From Nitrosarchaeum sp. (GTDB lineage: Archaea > Thermoproteota > Nitrososphaeria > Nitrososphaerales > Nitrosopumilaceae), in the NCBI GenBank assembly GCA_013140415.1, contig JABFSW010000048.1, positions 1-5,240 on the forward strand: a DNA stretch of 5,240 nt. The letters are read 5' to 3'. Every line of letters starts with the position of its first letter. The stretch's first letter is position 1. The position numbers were made by a program, and so were the translations under genes. Below, piece by piece: positions 1-5,240 of the stretch. Below the pieces are notes generated by a model, which made no database searches, had not been told where the DNA came from, and worked only from the letters and a program-made list of their open reading frames with translations.

Positions 1-123
1 TCCTATTATGTTATAATTCAGTAATGATTCGATCAAACTACCTTACCTTATTTTGGATATTCTGTGTACTATATTCTTTGATAAAATAATCTCTTGTTGC
101 ATATCTCTAAAACGAGTTTACGA
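1..123. other. 3' flank of the surface-protein gene, no gene supported
   Basis: This stretch is AT-rich. Downstream of the TAA stop on the minus strand there are only short T4 runs (opposite 109-112 and 83-86), which could serve as archaeal T-run termination signals but are weak. One plus-strand frame is open from the window edge to a TAA at 87-89 (28 codons, hydrophobic). It could be the tail of a convergent gene or chance. I see no tRNA, repeat array or convincing start codon. Confidence 0.35.
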
Positions 124-2697
124 TTAATGATTTCTTATACCTGAGATCTTTTCTTTGATTTCATCAAATTTTTCTCCAATGTTAAGTCTGTTTGCAATGT
201 CTATCTTCTCCGTTATTACTTGTAATTTTTCTGTACGATTCAAAAGAAATAATGCAACTCCTATTGCTACTGGGATTATGATGTAGATCATATTTGAACT
301 ATTAATAATAAAGCCTTGTTCTACAGGTTCTTCTGCTATTGGCATGTTTAGTATCTGTGCAGTCTTTGAAATTGTTGATGAACTAAGACCATTGCCTGAA
401 ACTGTTGCTGAAACAGTTATCGTATCCTTGTCATTGGCCAGAATATTCATTATTGCGATTCCATTACCGTTTGTAACGTCATCCCTTTGTAATACTTCTC
501 CTCCATCAGCAGTCCATTCTACATTAAACCCCTCTAACGATGTTTCTATTTCTGGAATTGTAACTGATAGTTTTGCTTCAATTCGTTCATTCCAATTCAA
601 TCCTCCAAGTAAATCAAGGGATATGACAGGACTGATATCTACTACGTTGATATCATATTTTGATAAAGGCAAGTCTTCAGACAATAATGCTAATTCTATA
701 ACCCCCTCATCTTGTGATTCTAGCTTGAATGTGTTAAAATATTCTCCTTTCTTTATTATTGTCTCATCTGGAATTTTTAAAACAGATTCATCATTTGAAA
801 CTATTTTTATCAAAATGTCTTCTTTTGTATAAACTGGATTTCCTACAGAATCCAATAATTGAATTGTAGCTAAACTTTCAGTATTTGCCAAAAGATTTTT
901 TGCAAATGACAAATGCATCTCTGCTGGATCTGTAGTGTGACTAGTCATTGCCATATTTCCTTCAAATTGGCCTGCTTGAAAAAGTAATTCACCACCTCCT
1001 ACTTCTTCTGTTAATAAATTCAATAATACATATGGTTGATTTTGTTTAATTATTTCTGGTTCGGCATCTACGAAATCATTTGCTGATAAAGTCAAAATTG
1101 CATCCTCGATAAATGGTGTTATGCCCATTCTTCCATTCTCTTCAGCATCTTCTGTCGTAACCGTTTCTTCTTCTGTTTCAGACTCTGCTAAATATGCTAT
1201 AGCCGGAAATTCACTTCCTGCTAAAATCATCGATACTAGTGGTTCTATGGTTAAGCTAATGTCATCTGTTATTGGTCCTATCGGTGTACCTGTTATTGTT
1301 TTTACACCTTCATTATCTGTAATATAAAATTCTACAGAATTATCTGGACTTACAGTTCCAGTATCTCCAAAAACCAGTACTACATTTTCTCCTTTTTTCA
1401 TAATTGGGTTGATTGGATTTACAGTATCTAATTCTGATGATGCAAAATTAATCTCATAATCTTGTTTGGCGATAACTGGAACTGTAACTTCAACGACTTC
1501 TCTATCTGTTGTCCCTAATGTACTAGTTCCTGTATCTCTTGAAATTTCAATCTCTGTCTCAAAATAGGTTACAGCAATGATCTCTTTTTTACCAGTGGTT
1601 AAGAATGGAAGCACTGTTGTAACTGACGGTCCTTCTCCTTCCAACGCCCCCATCTCATCATGAGTCACAGTAAATGAATCTCCATTTGTAAGATAATCAC
1701 TAGTTGAAATAAACATGTTAAATGTTTGCTCAGAATCTGTTGTAAATTCTCCCAAATTTGGTCTTGGAGTAAATGTTGTATATGCCGAGTATTCTCCTTT
1801 TTTAATTACTAGTTCCTTATTGCTAAATTGAATTTCTTCAAAATCATGACTTGTATTGACAGATACGTCTGGGTTCTCCACTCCTAATTTCATATGAATA
1901 TCTTCTTCTGCTTTTACAGGATCTCCGTTACCGTCAAGTAATTCTACAATTGCATATCCTGCAGAATCAGTGAAACTACTATATTGTTCAGGAATGACAA
2001 ATAATTGAAGTTGTAACGGTTCTGTGGGTTTACGTATGTGAACAAATTCACTGATTTTTTTCATATTGTCTGTACTTGCAAAAATAATTGCATCGCCTGA
2101 ATTTACTAGATCAAATTCAGTTGTTGCAAAATATTCTCCTTTTTTAATTACTAGTTCTTGATTTCTTAGATTTACTGTGTCTTTATTTGGAGTTTCTACA
2201 TGTACTGTAATGTCTTCTGATGCAATTGTTGGTAATCCACCAGTTGTTGCTAATTCAACAGTTACATATCCAAATCTTGGTCCATCTATTGGAAAATCAT
2301 CTGGCGTGATTTTCATTAGAATCTGAGTAGGATGATTGTTGTTATTGAAAACTTCTAATGTGATTTCCTTTGATGAAAATCCTGGTGCTGCTAATGCAAT
2401 ACTTGCAATTCCAGGTTTTATTGCTTTTATTTGTACGTTCTTTGTATACCCACTGTTATTTTCTTGAATATCAATTACTTGTATGATGGAATTATCTGAG
2501 CTTGTAACTTTGAGATCATCTATTGATCTTGGCACCATCATTTCATTTGAAGTAACAAAAATCTGTAGTGTGCCTATAGTATTTTCTAATAATTTTTCAG
2601 GATGTAACTGATACCCAAACTCTGCTGTTGTTTGAGCACTAATTGGCATCACAAACATACTGCAAATTACTGTTAGTAACACAAAAATGGCTTTCAA
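124..2697 (-). CDS. Secreted, membrane-anchored Ig-like repeat surface protein
   Basis: I do not recognise a named gene. The 857-residue product begins with a Sec-type signal peptide (hydrophobic core 3-18, likely cleavage after ISA at residue 21) and has one membrane span at about 803-819 (MIYIIIPVAIGVALFLL). A 38-residue charged tail (820-857) follows, predicted cytoplasmic, so almost the whole chain is extracellular. Residues about 25-118 resemble a Big_2-type Ig-like domain (SSDNS, then IKPGIASIALAAPG). Residues 123-688 hold five degenerate repeats with KKGEY-like anchors. Residues about 690-785 resemble a Big_1/invasin-type domain (VEWTADGGE, TNGNGIAIMNI, ITVSATVSGNG). An acidic Glu/Thr linker is at 504-521. 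N-X-S/T sequons occur at 80, 281 and 799. The start is TTG: an in-frame TGA at 2728-2730 limits extension, and TTG gives a complete signal peptide. No prepilin motif, enzyme motif or S-layer signature is visible. A cell-surface adhesin, scaffold or pilus-associated protein is the likeliest role. This is inferred from architecture and from the neighbouring secretion genes. Confidence 0.92.
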   Translation of the reverse strand: MKAIFVLLTVICSMFVMPISAQTTAEFGYQLHPEKLLENTIGTLQIFVTSNEMMVPRSIDDLKVTSSDNSIIQVIDIQENNSGYTKNVQIKAIKPGIASIALAAPGFSSKEITLEVFNNNNHPTQILMKITPDDFPIDGPRFGYVTVELATTGGLPTIASEDITVHVETPNKDTVNLRNQELVIKKGEYFATTEFDLVNSGDAIIFASTDNMKKISEFVHIRKPTEPLQLQLFVIPEQYSSFTDSAGYAIVELLDGNGDPVKAEEDIHMKLGVENPDVSVNTSHDFEEIQFSNKELVIKKGEYSAYTTFTPRPNLGEFTTDSEQTFNMFISTSDYLTNGDSFTVTHDEMGALEGEGPSVTTVLPFLTTGKKEIIAVTYFETEIEISRDTGTSTLGTTDREVVEVTVPVIAKQDYEINFASSELDTVNPINPIMKKGENVVLVFGDTGTVSPDNSVEFYITDNEGVKTITGTPIGPITDDISLTIEPLVSMILAGSEFPAIAYLAESETEEETVTTEDAEENGRMGITPFIEDAILTLSANDFVDAEPEIIKQNQPYVLLNLLTEEVGGGELLFQAGQFEGNMAMTSHTTDPAEMHLSFAKNLLANTESLATIQLLDSVGNPVYTKEDILIKIVSNDESVLKIPDETIIKKGEYFNTFKLESQDEGVIELALLSEDLPLSKYDINVVDISPVISLDLLGGLNWNERIEAKLSVTIPEIETSLEGFNVEWTADGGEVLQRDDVTNGNGIAIMNILANDKDTITVSATVSGNGLSSSTISKTAQILNMPIAEEPVEQGFIINSSNMIYIIIPVAIGVALFLLNRTEKLQVITEKIDIANRLNIGEKFDEIKEKISGIRNH
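1790..1815 (-). repeat. 26-bp direct repeat, copy 2 (encodes ELVIKKGE)
   Basis: This is the exact second copy of 2132-2157 and encodes the anchor of Ig-like repeat 2. Flanking codons differ (TAC against TAT for the Tyr that follows). The nucleotide identity is confined to the anchor, so it is a remnant of repeat duplication or local conversion rather than a recent whole-unit duplication. Confidence 0.85.
2132..2157 (-). repeat. 26-bp direct repeat, copy 1 (encodes ELVIKKGE)
   Basis: This stretch is identical over 26 bases to 1790-1815 in the same reading frame, 342 bp (114 codons) away. It encodes the KKGEY anchor of Ig-like repeat 1. A partial match of 15 bases (2128-2142 against 736-750) occurs at the anchor of repeat 5. 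Confidence 0.85.
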
Positions 2698-2721
2698 TCT
2701 ATGAAAAATTGGGATATTTTT

Positions 2722-2732
2722 GTTATATCAAA
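2722..2732 (-). promoter_or_regulatory. Candidate TATA box for the surface-protein gene
   Basis: Read on the minus strand, the sequence is TTTGATATAAC. Its centre (about 2726) lies 29 bp upstream of the TTG start at 2697. Archaeal TATA boxes sit about 26-27 bp before the transcription start, which would place the start within a few bases of the TTG and give a leaderless or nearly leaderless mRNA. No Shine-Dalgarno-like sequence precedes the TTG (upstream bases are ATTTTTCATAGA), which agrees with this. The background is AT-rich, so chance TATA matches are common, and no clear BRE is visible. Confidence 0.4.
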
Positions 2733-2733
2733 C

Positions 2734-2758
2734 AGTATGAAACATTACAATACATACT
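2734..2758. other. Short inverted repeat in the 65-bp intergenic gap
   Basis: AGTATG (2734-2739) is matched by its reverse complement CATACT (2753-2758) across a 13-base spacer. It starts 5 bp past the platform-gene stop codon and lies just upstream of the candidate TATA box. The position fits either an operator for a dimeric regulator or a weak hairpin in the platform-gene 3' UTR. A 6-bp arm in AT-rich sequence can also arise by chance. Confidence 0.3.
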
Positions 2759-2762
2759 CTTT

Positions 2763-4223
2763 CTAACCAAATATTGTAGACACGCTAAATATTTTTGATT
2801 GAATTATTACTATTGCCCCTATTGATATTATTACTAGGATTACAGAATATCTAAAGCCTGCTGAATATGACCCAGTGGTGATTTTACCCAAAAACAATCC
2901 AGATAGCCAAGATTGCACTAAAATTGCTATGCCTAATAACTCAAAACGAGCATTTGATTCTAGTTGTAATGTGCCTCTCTTTACATCATCTGTTTCTAGT
3001 TCTGTTCCTAAACCAGTAAGGGAATCAATTACCAACAGTGTTGTAAATCCTGTAATTCCTATTAACATAAACCCTACCAACACATACGGTTTTAGCATCT
3101 CTCTCTTTGATTTTTCAATATTTCTAATTTTTTCTGAAATATCTGCTAATGTATTCAATGTGTTAACATTACCTCCGCCAGATGAAATAATCTCAAATAA
3201 AACTTTGAAATTAATTAAAATTTGAAAATCTGTAGTTTCTTTTTTAATAAATTGGAAAATATCTTCTAATGACATGCCCCATTCTAGCTTGTTTGAAATT
3301 CCGTTTGCTACTTTGTTAAATAGCCTGAAATCTTTTCTTTTTGTTGCTTTAATGACACATTTTTCAGGACCAAGTCCTGCTTTTCTTGCTTCTGCAACAT
3401 CTCTGAGAATTATGGATGATGCAGCTTCGGCATCAAGGGAAAATTTGTATTTATTTTGGAATTTTAGTGCAGGCCATAATGCAGCCACAATCAGCATTCC
3501 TCCCAAAATATACAAATCATAATCAGGTATTAATTCTAGAAAAATTATTACAACAGCTACAATAATTCCAGGGGCACCAAATAATATGGTTTTTTTTAAA
3601 TCCTCTTCTTTTATCTTTGATTTGTTTATTGATTTTGCAAGAAACAAAAATAATCCTGAAACTAGAGGTGGCATGATAATTACCAAATAAAGAGGATCAA
3701 CATCTGTTTTTAACGATGGTGTGCCCATGCCTCCTGTAGTGGTTGCAGTAATTATGATGTATACTGCTAAAATAACAATTTGCATTGTCATGTATGTGTC
3801 TACTAACGCTTTGACTTTCTCAACTAGTCCTTTTTGAGCACTTTCATAAAGATCAAAAGCACCATTCATTTTAGCTTTAAGATAGTTTACTACATCTCCG
3901 CCACTTTGAATTGCTGATACATAACCACTTAGAAACTCTCCAAAATTAGATTGCCCTTTGTCTTTTATCTCAGTCATAACAGTTAATGGGTCCATACCTA
4001 GCATGTCGATTTTTTTCAAAATTCTCACAGCTTCGTTTCTTACATTTGGTAAAAGTTCCATATCTTTGATTTTACTAAAAATTGAATATGGCCCAAATCC
4101 ACTTGTTGCCAATAATGTAACTATCGTGATGAAAAAAGGTAGTTCTGAATCTATTTTCTTGTCTATCTTTTTCTGCTTGTCTTTTTGCTCATAGTTTTTT
4201 AAAAAAGACAATTTATCCCCCAT
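2763..4223 (-). CDS. Type II secretion system F-domain membrane platform protein (archaeal FlaJ/TadC-like)
   Basis: This polytopic inner platform protein binds the secretion ATPase and transmits its motion to the growing filament. At 486 aa it has the length expected of archaeal two-F-domain platforms. A Lys-rich cytoplasmic N-terminus (1-25) precedes the first F domain (about 28-160: ELPFFITIVTLLATSGFGP, later AIQSGGDVVNYL). The second F domain is about 265-400, with the parallel elements DVAEARKAGLGPE and EIISSGGGNVNTL. Hydrophobic segments judged by eye are at about 144-164, 176-196, 212-232, 235-251, 378-400, 427-446 and 456-476. The GG-containing EIISSGG/AIQSGGD pair shows an internal duplication typical of the family. 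The ATG (4221-4223) lies inside the end of the ATPase gene and shares ATGGGGGATAA with it, with no strong Shine-Dalgarno sequence upstream. This implies coupled translation and a 1:1 functional partnership. The stop is TAG at 2763-2765. The family call is firm. The specific machine is not resolved. Confidence 0.93.
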   Translation of the reverse strand: MGDKLSFLKNYEQKDKQKKIDKKIDSELPFFITIVTLLATSGFGPYSIFSKIKDMELLPNVRNEAVRILKKIDMLGMDPLTVMTEIKDKGQSNFGEFLSGYVSAIQSGGDVVNYLKAKMNGAFDLYESAQKGLVEKVKALVDTYMTMQIVILAVYIIITATTTGGMGTPSLKTDVDPLYLVIIMPPLVSGLFLFLAKSINKSKIKEEDLKKTILFGAPGIIVAVVIIFLELIPDYDLYILGGMLIVAALWPALKFQNKYKFSLDAEAASSIILRDVAEARKAGLGPEKCVIKATKRKDFRLFNKVANGISNKLEWGMSLEDIFQFIKKETTDFQILINFKVLFEIISSGGGNVNTLNTLADISEKIRNIEKSKREMLKPYVLVGFMLIGITGFTTLLVIDSLTGLGTELETDDVKRGTLQLESNARFELLGIAILVQSWLSGLFLGKITTGSYSAGFRYSVILVIISIGAIVIIQSKIFSVSTIFG

Positions 4224-5240
4224 GCTCTATTTTTTTCATCAATGTTTCTGGATCTCTATAATATTTTCCAATATTGTCTGCTACTTTAGCATAACTTCTA
4301 ATTCCATGTTGTAGCAACCATTTTAAAACAATCTTTCTTTTTTCATATTCATCAAATATCTGCTCTGTGTCTTTACCTGTCTGCTCTGCAATTCTATGTA
4401 GCATTGTACTGTTTTCTAACTGTGCATTAAAGTAGTCTGATTTTGGATCCCATTTGAATACTGAATTATATGAATCTGCAGTGTTGATCTCCTGAACAGA
4501 AATAGCTTTTCTAGTGCTCTTTCCATTTTCTCCCTTTACTCTTCTAATTATTATGGCACAATTCATCAAAGATAGATATGATGGTGGTATGTCCATTGGT
4601 TTTTGTTGTAATCTTTTACCTGCTGATTCTAAACTATCTGCATGCATTGTACATAGACCCCCATGTCCTGTTGCCATAGCTTGAAACATGACATATGCTT
4701 CTGAGCCTCTAATTTCTCCGACTACAATATAATCAGGTCTATGTCTTACACCTGATTTTATAAGATCATATAATCCAATTTCTCCCTCACCGCTTGGACC
4801 AAATCCTGTTCTGGCAATTAGACTAAACCAGTTTTCATGTTTAATGTTAATTTCTGCTACGTCTTCAACAGAAAATATTTTGTAATCTGGATTGATTAAT
4901 CCTGTTATTGCATTTAGAATGGTGGTTTTTCCACTACCTGTAGAACCAATAACCATAATTGACATTTTTGCTTCCATTAACATCCACAAGTATGCTGCAA
5001 TATCTACACTAATAGTTCCAAACGATATTAAATCCACAACAGAGTATGGATCCTGTTTAAATTTTCTTATTGTAAAACTTGTTCCTTTTGGGGTAACTTC
5101 TTTTTGATATAGTACGGATATTCTATGATTTCCTTCTAATGCCAAGTCTGAAATAGGATATGCAGAACTGATATGTTTTCCTGCTCTAAAAACTATTCTT
5201 GATACAAACGAATTAAGTTTTGCATCTTCAAATTTTATGT
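4213..5240 (-). CDS. Type II/IV secretion system ATPase (archaeal FlaI/GspE/TadA family), 5' end outside window
   Basis: This is a cytoplasmic hexameric AAA-like ATPase that powers assembly of a type IV filament or secretion machine by acting on the membrane platform encoded next. The frame stays open to the window edge. A TTG at 5145 looks like a possible start but is an internal Leu codon, because the 31 codons upstream of it read as family sequence (KFEDAKLNSFVSRIVFRAGK, then HISSAYPISDL). Numbering from that Leu, an N-terminal-domain strand with TIRKF lies at 25-29. Walker A GSTGSGKT is at 67-74 (4924-4947) and the Asp box FSVEDVAEI at 91-99. A conserved Arg-rich stretch follows at 112-136 (RTGFGPSGEGEIG, then RHRPD). 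Walker B with catalytic Glu (YIVVGEIRGSEA) is at 139-150 (4696-4731), and the His box GHGGLCTMHAD at 160-170. A charged helical C-terminal domain runs to 310. All nucleotide-handling motifs are intact, so it should be active. It overlaps the downstream platform gene by 11 bp. Without a pilin or archaellum genes in view I cannot choose between pilus, archaellum and Tad-like use. Confidence 0.95.
   Translation of the reverse strand, partial: IKFEDAKLNSFVSRIVFRAGKHISSAYPISDLALEGNHRISVLYQKEVTPKGTSFTIRKFKQDPYSVVDLISFGTISVDIAAYLWMLMEAKMSIMVIGSTGSGKTTILNAITGLINPDYKIFSVEDVAEINIKHENWFSLIARTGFGPSGEGEIGLYDLIKSGVRHRPDYIVVGEIRGSEAYVMFQAMATGHGGLCTMHADSLESAGKRLQQKPMDIPPSYLSLMNCAIIIRRVKGENGKSTRKAISVQEINTADSYNSVFKWDPKSDYFNAQLENSTMLHRIAEQTGKDTEQIFDEYEKRKIVLKWLLQHGIRSYAKVADNIGKYYRDPETLMKKIEHGG

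Larger units (their letters stand above)
634..2331 (-). repeat. Five degenerate tandem Ig-like repeats within the surface protein
   Basis: The repeats were aligned by eye in the protein. Approximate units are residues 123-223, 224-348, 355-475, 480-590 and 591-688. A typical unit starts with a hydrophobic strand (e.g. LQLFVIPEQ) and continues with a strand ending in a turn (VELLDGNGDPV or IQLLDSVGNPV). An acidic EDI strand follows, then the anchor IKKGEY, then an aromatic or Thr-rich strand. Anchors are KKGEY at 185, 299 and 649, the variant KKGEN at 434, and the eroded KQNQPY at 551. Anchor spacings are 114, 135, 117 and 98 residues. Units 1, 2 and 5 are clear. Units 3 and 4 are more diverged and carry insertions (Thr/Glu-rich near 380-402 and an acidic run near 504-521). 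Their boundaries are uncertain. Confidence 0.7.

Noticed and set aside
3..89. Plus-strand frame open from the window edge to TAA at 87-89, possible tail of a convergent gene
   Set aside because: It has only 28 codons, a hydrophobic composition without any recognisable motif, and could occur by chance in AT-rich DNA. The sequence left of the window would be needed.
83..112. Possible T-run terminator after the surface gene
   Set aside because: There are only two runs of four T on the minus strand and no stable hairpin. This is too weak to call in sequence this AT-rich.
344..832. Plus-strand open frame of 162 codons
   Set aside because: It is fully antisense to the surface-protein gene, whose signal peptide, repeats and membrane anchor are coherent in the minus frame. 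The plus-strand product shows no recognisable domain and looks like a mirror of AT-rich coding sequence.
1121..1327. Plus-strand open frame of 68 codons
   Set aside because: It lies opposite the acidic linker region of the surface gene. Its Ser/Val-rich composition is simply the complement of Glu/Thr codons.
2875..3522. Two plus-strand open frames (2875-3225 and 3274-3522)
   Set aside because: Both are antisense to the platform gene, whose F domains and membrane segments are clear on the minus strand.
3958..4194. Plus-strand open frame of 78 codons
   Set aside because: It is antisense to the N-terminal F domain of the platform gene, with no start signal or recognisable domain.
4892..5107. 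Plus-strand open frame of 71 codons
   Set aside because: It is antisense to the Walker A region of the ATPase, which is highly constrained on the minus strand.
4213..5240. Assignment of the ATPase and platform as archaellum FlaI/FlaJ
   Set aside because: The families overlap, but no flagellin, FlaF, FlaG or FlaH homologue is in the window and the following gene is an unrelated surface protein, so a specific archaellum symbol is not justified.
1..5240. CRISPR arrays, tRNA or rRNA genes, insertion sequences
   Set aside because: I found no regularly spaced short repeats, cloverleaf-like segments, transposase motifs or terminal inverted repeats. Intergenic space totals under 200 bp.

Overview
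The window is AT-rich (roughly one third G+C by eye). It holds three genes, all on the minus strand, so it reads right to left. The gene families point to an archaeon. The secretion ATPase has the archaeal FlaI/GspE-type layout. The membrane protein is a long FlaJ/TadC-type platform with two F domains. The third product is an Ig-like surface protein with a signal peptide and a C-terminal membrane anchor. Low G+C, TTG initiation and the style of the surface protein suggest a Nitrososphaerota (Thaumarchaeota) genome, perhaps a Nitrosopumilus-like marine ammonia oxidiser. That lineage is inferred from general knowledge, since no marker gene is present.

Right part (4213-5240): the 3' part of a type II/IV secretion-superfamily ATPase with Walker A, Asp-box, Walker B and His-box motifs intact. 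Its 5' end lies beyond position 5240. Middle (2763-4223): the polytopic platform protein that partners such ATPases. Its ATG overlaps the ATPase stop codon by 11 bases, so the two genes are almost certainly co-transcribed and translationally coupled. Left part (124-2697): an 857-residue secreted, membrane-anchored protein made of degenerate Ig-like repeats. It is separated by 65 bp that contain a TATA-like element about 29 bp from a TTG start and a short inverted repeat. It may therefore have its own, possibly leaderless, transcript as well as read-through. Positions 1-123 hold no gene I can support.

Together the ATPase and platform form the energising core of a type IV filament or secretion machine (pilus, archaellum or Tad-like). 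No pilin (class III signal) and no archaellum accessory gene (FlaF/G/H type) is visible, so archaellum is not supported over an archaeal type IV pilus or a related system. The adjacent repeat protein is the most interesting element. Five degenerate repeats, each anchored on a KKGEY-like motif, lie between a Big_2-like and a Big_1-like domain, followed by one membrane span and a charged cytoplasmic tail. Its placement suggests, but does not prove, a functional link to the machine as an adhesin, cell-surface scaffold or anchoring component.
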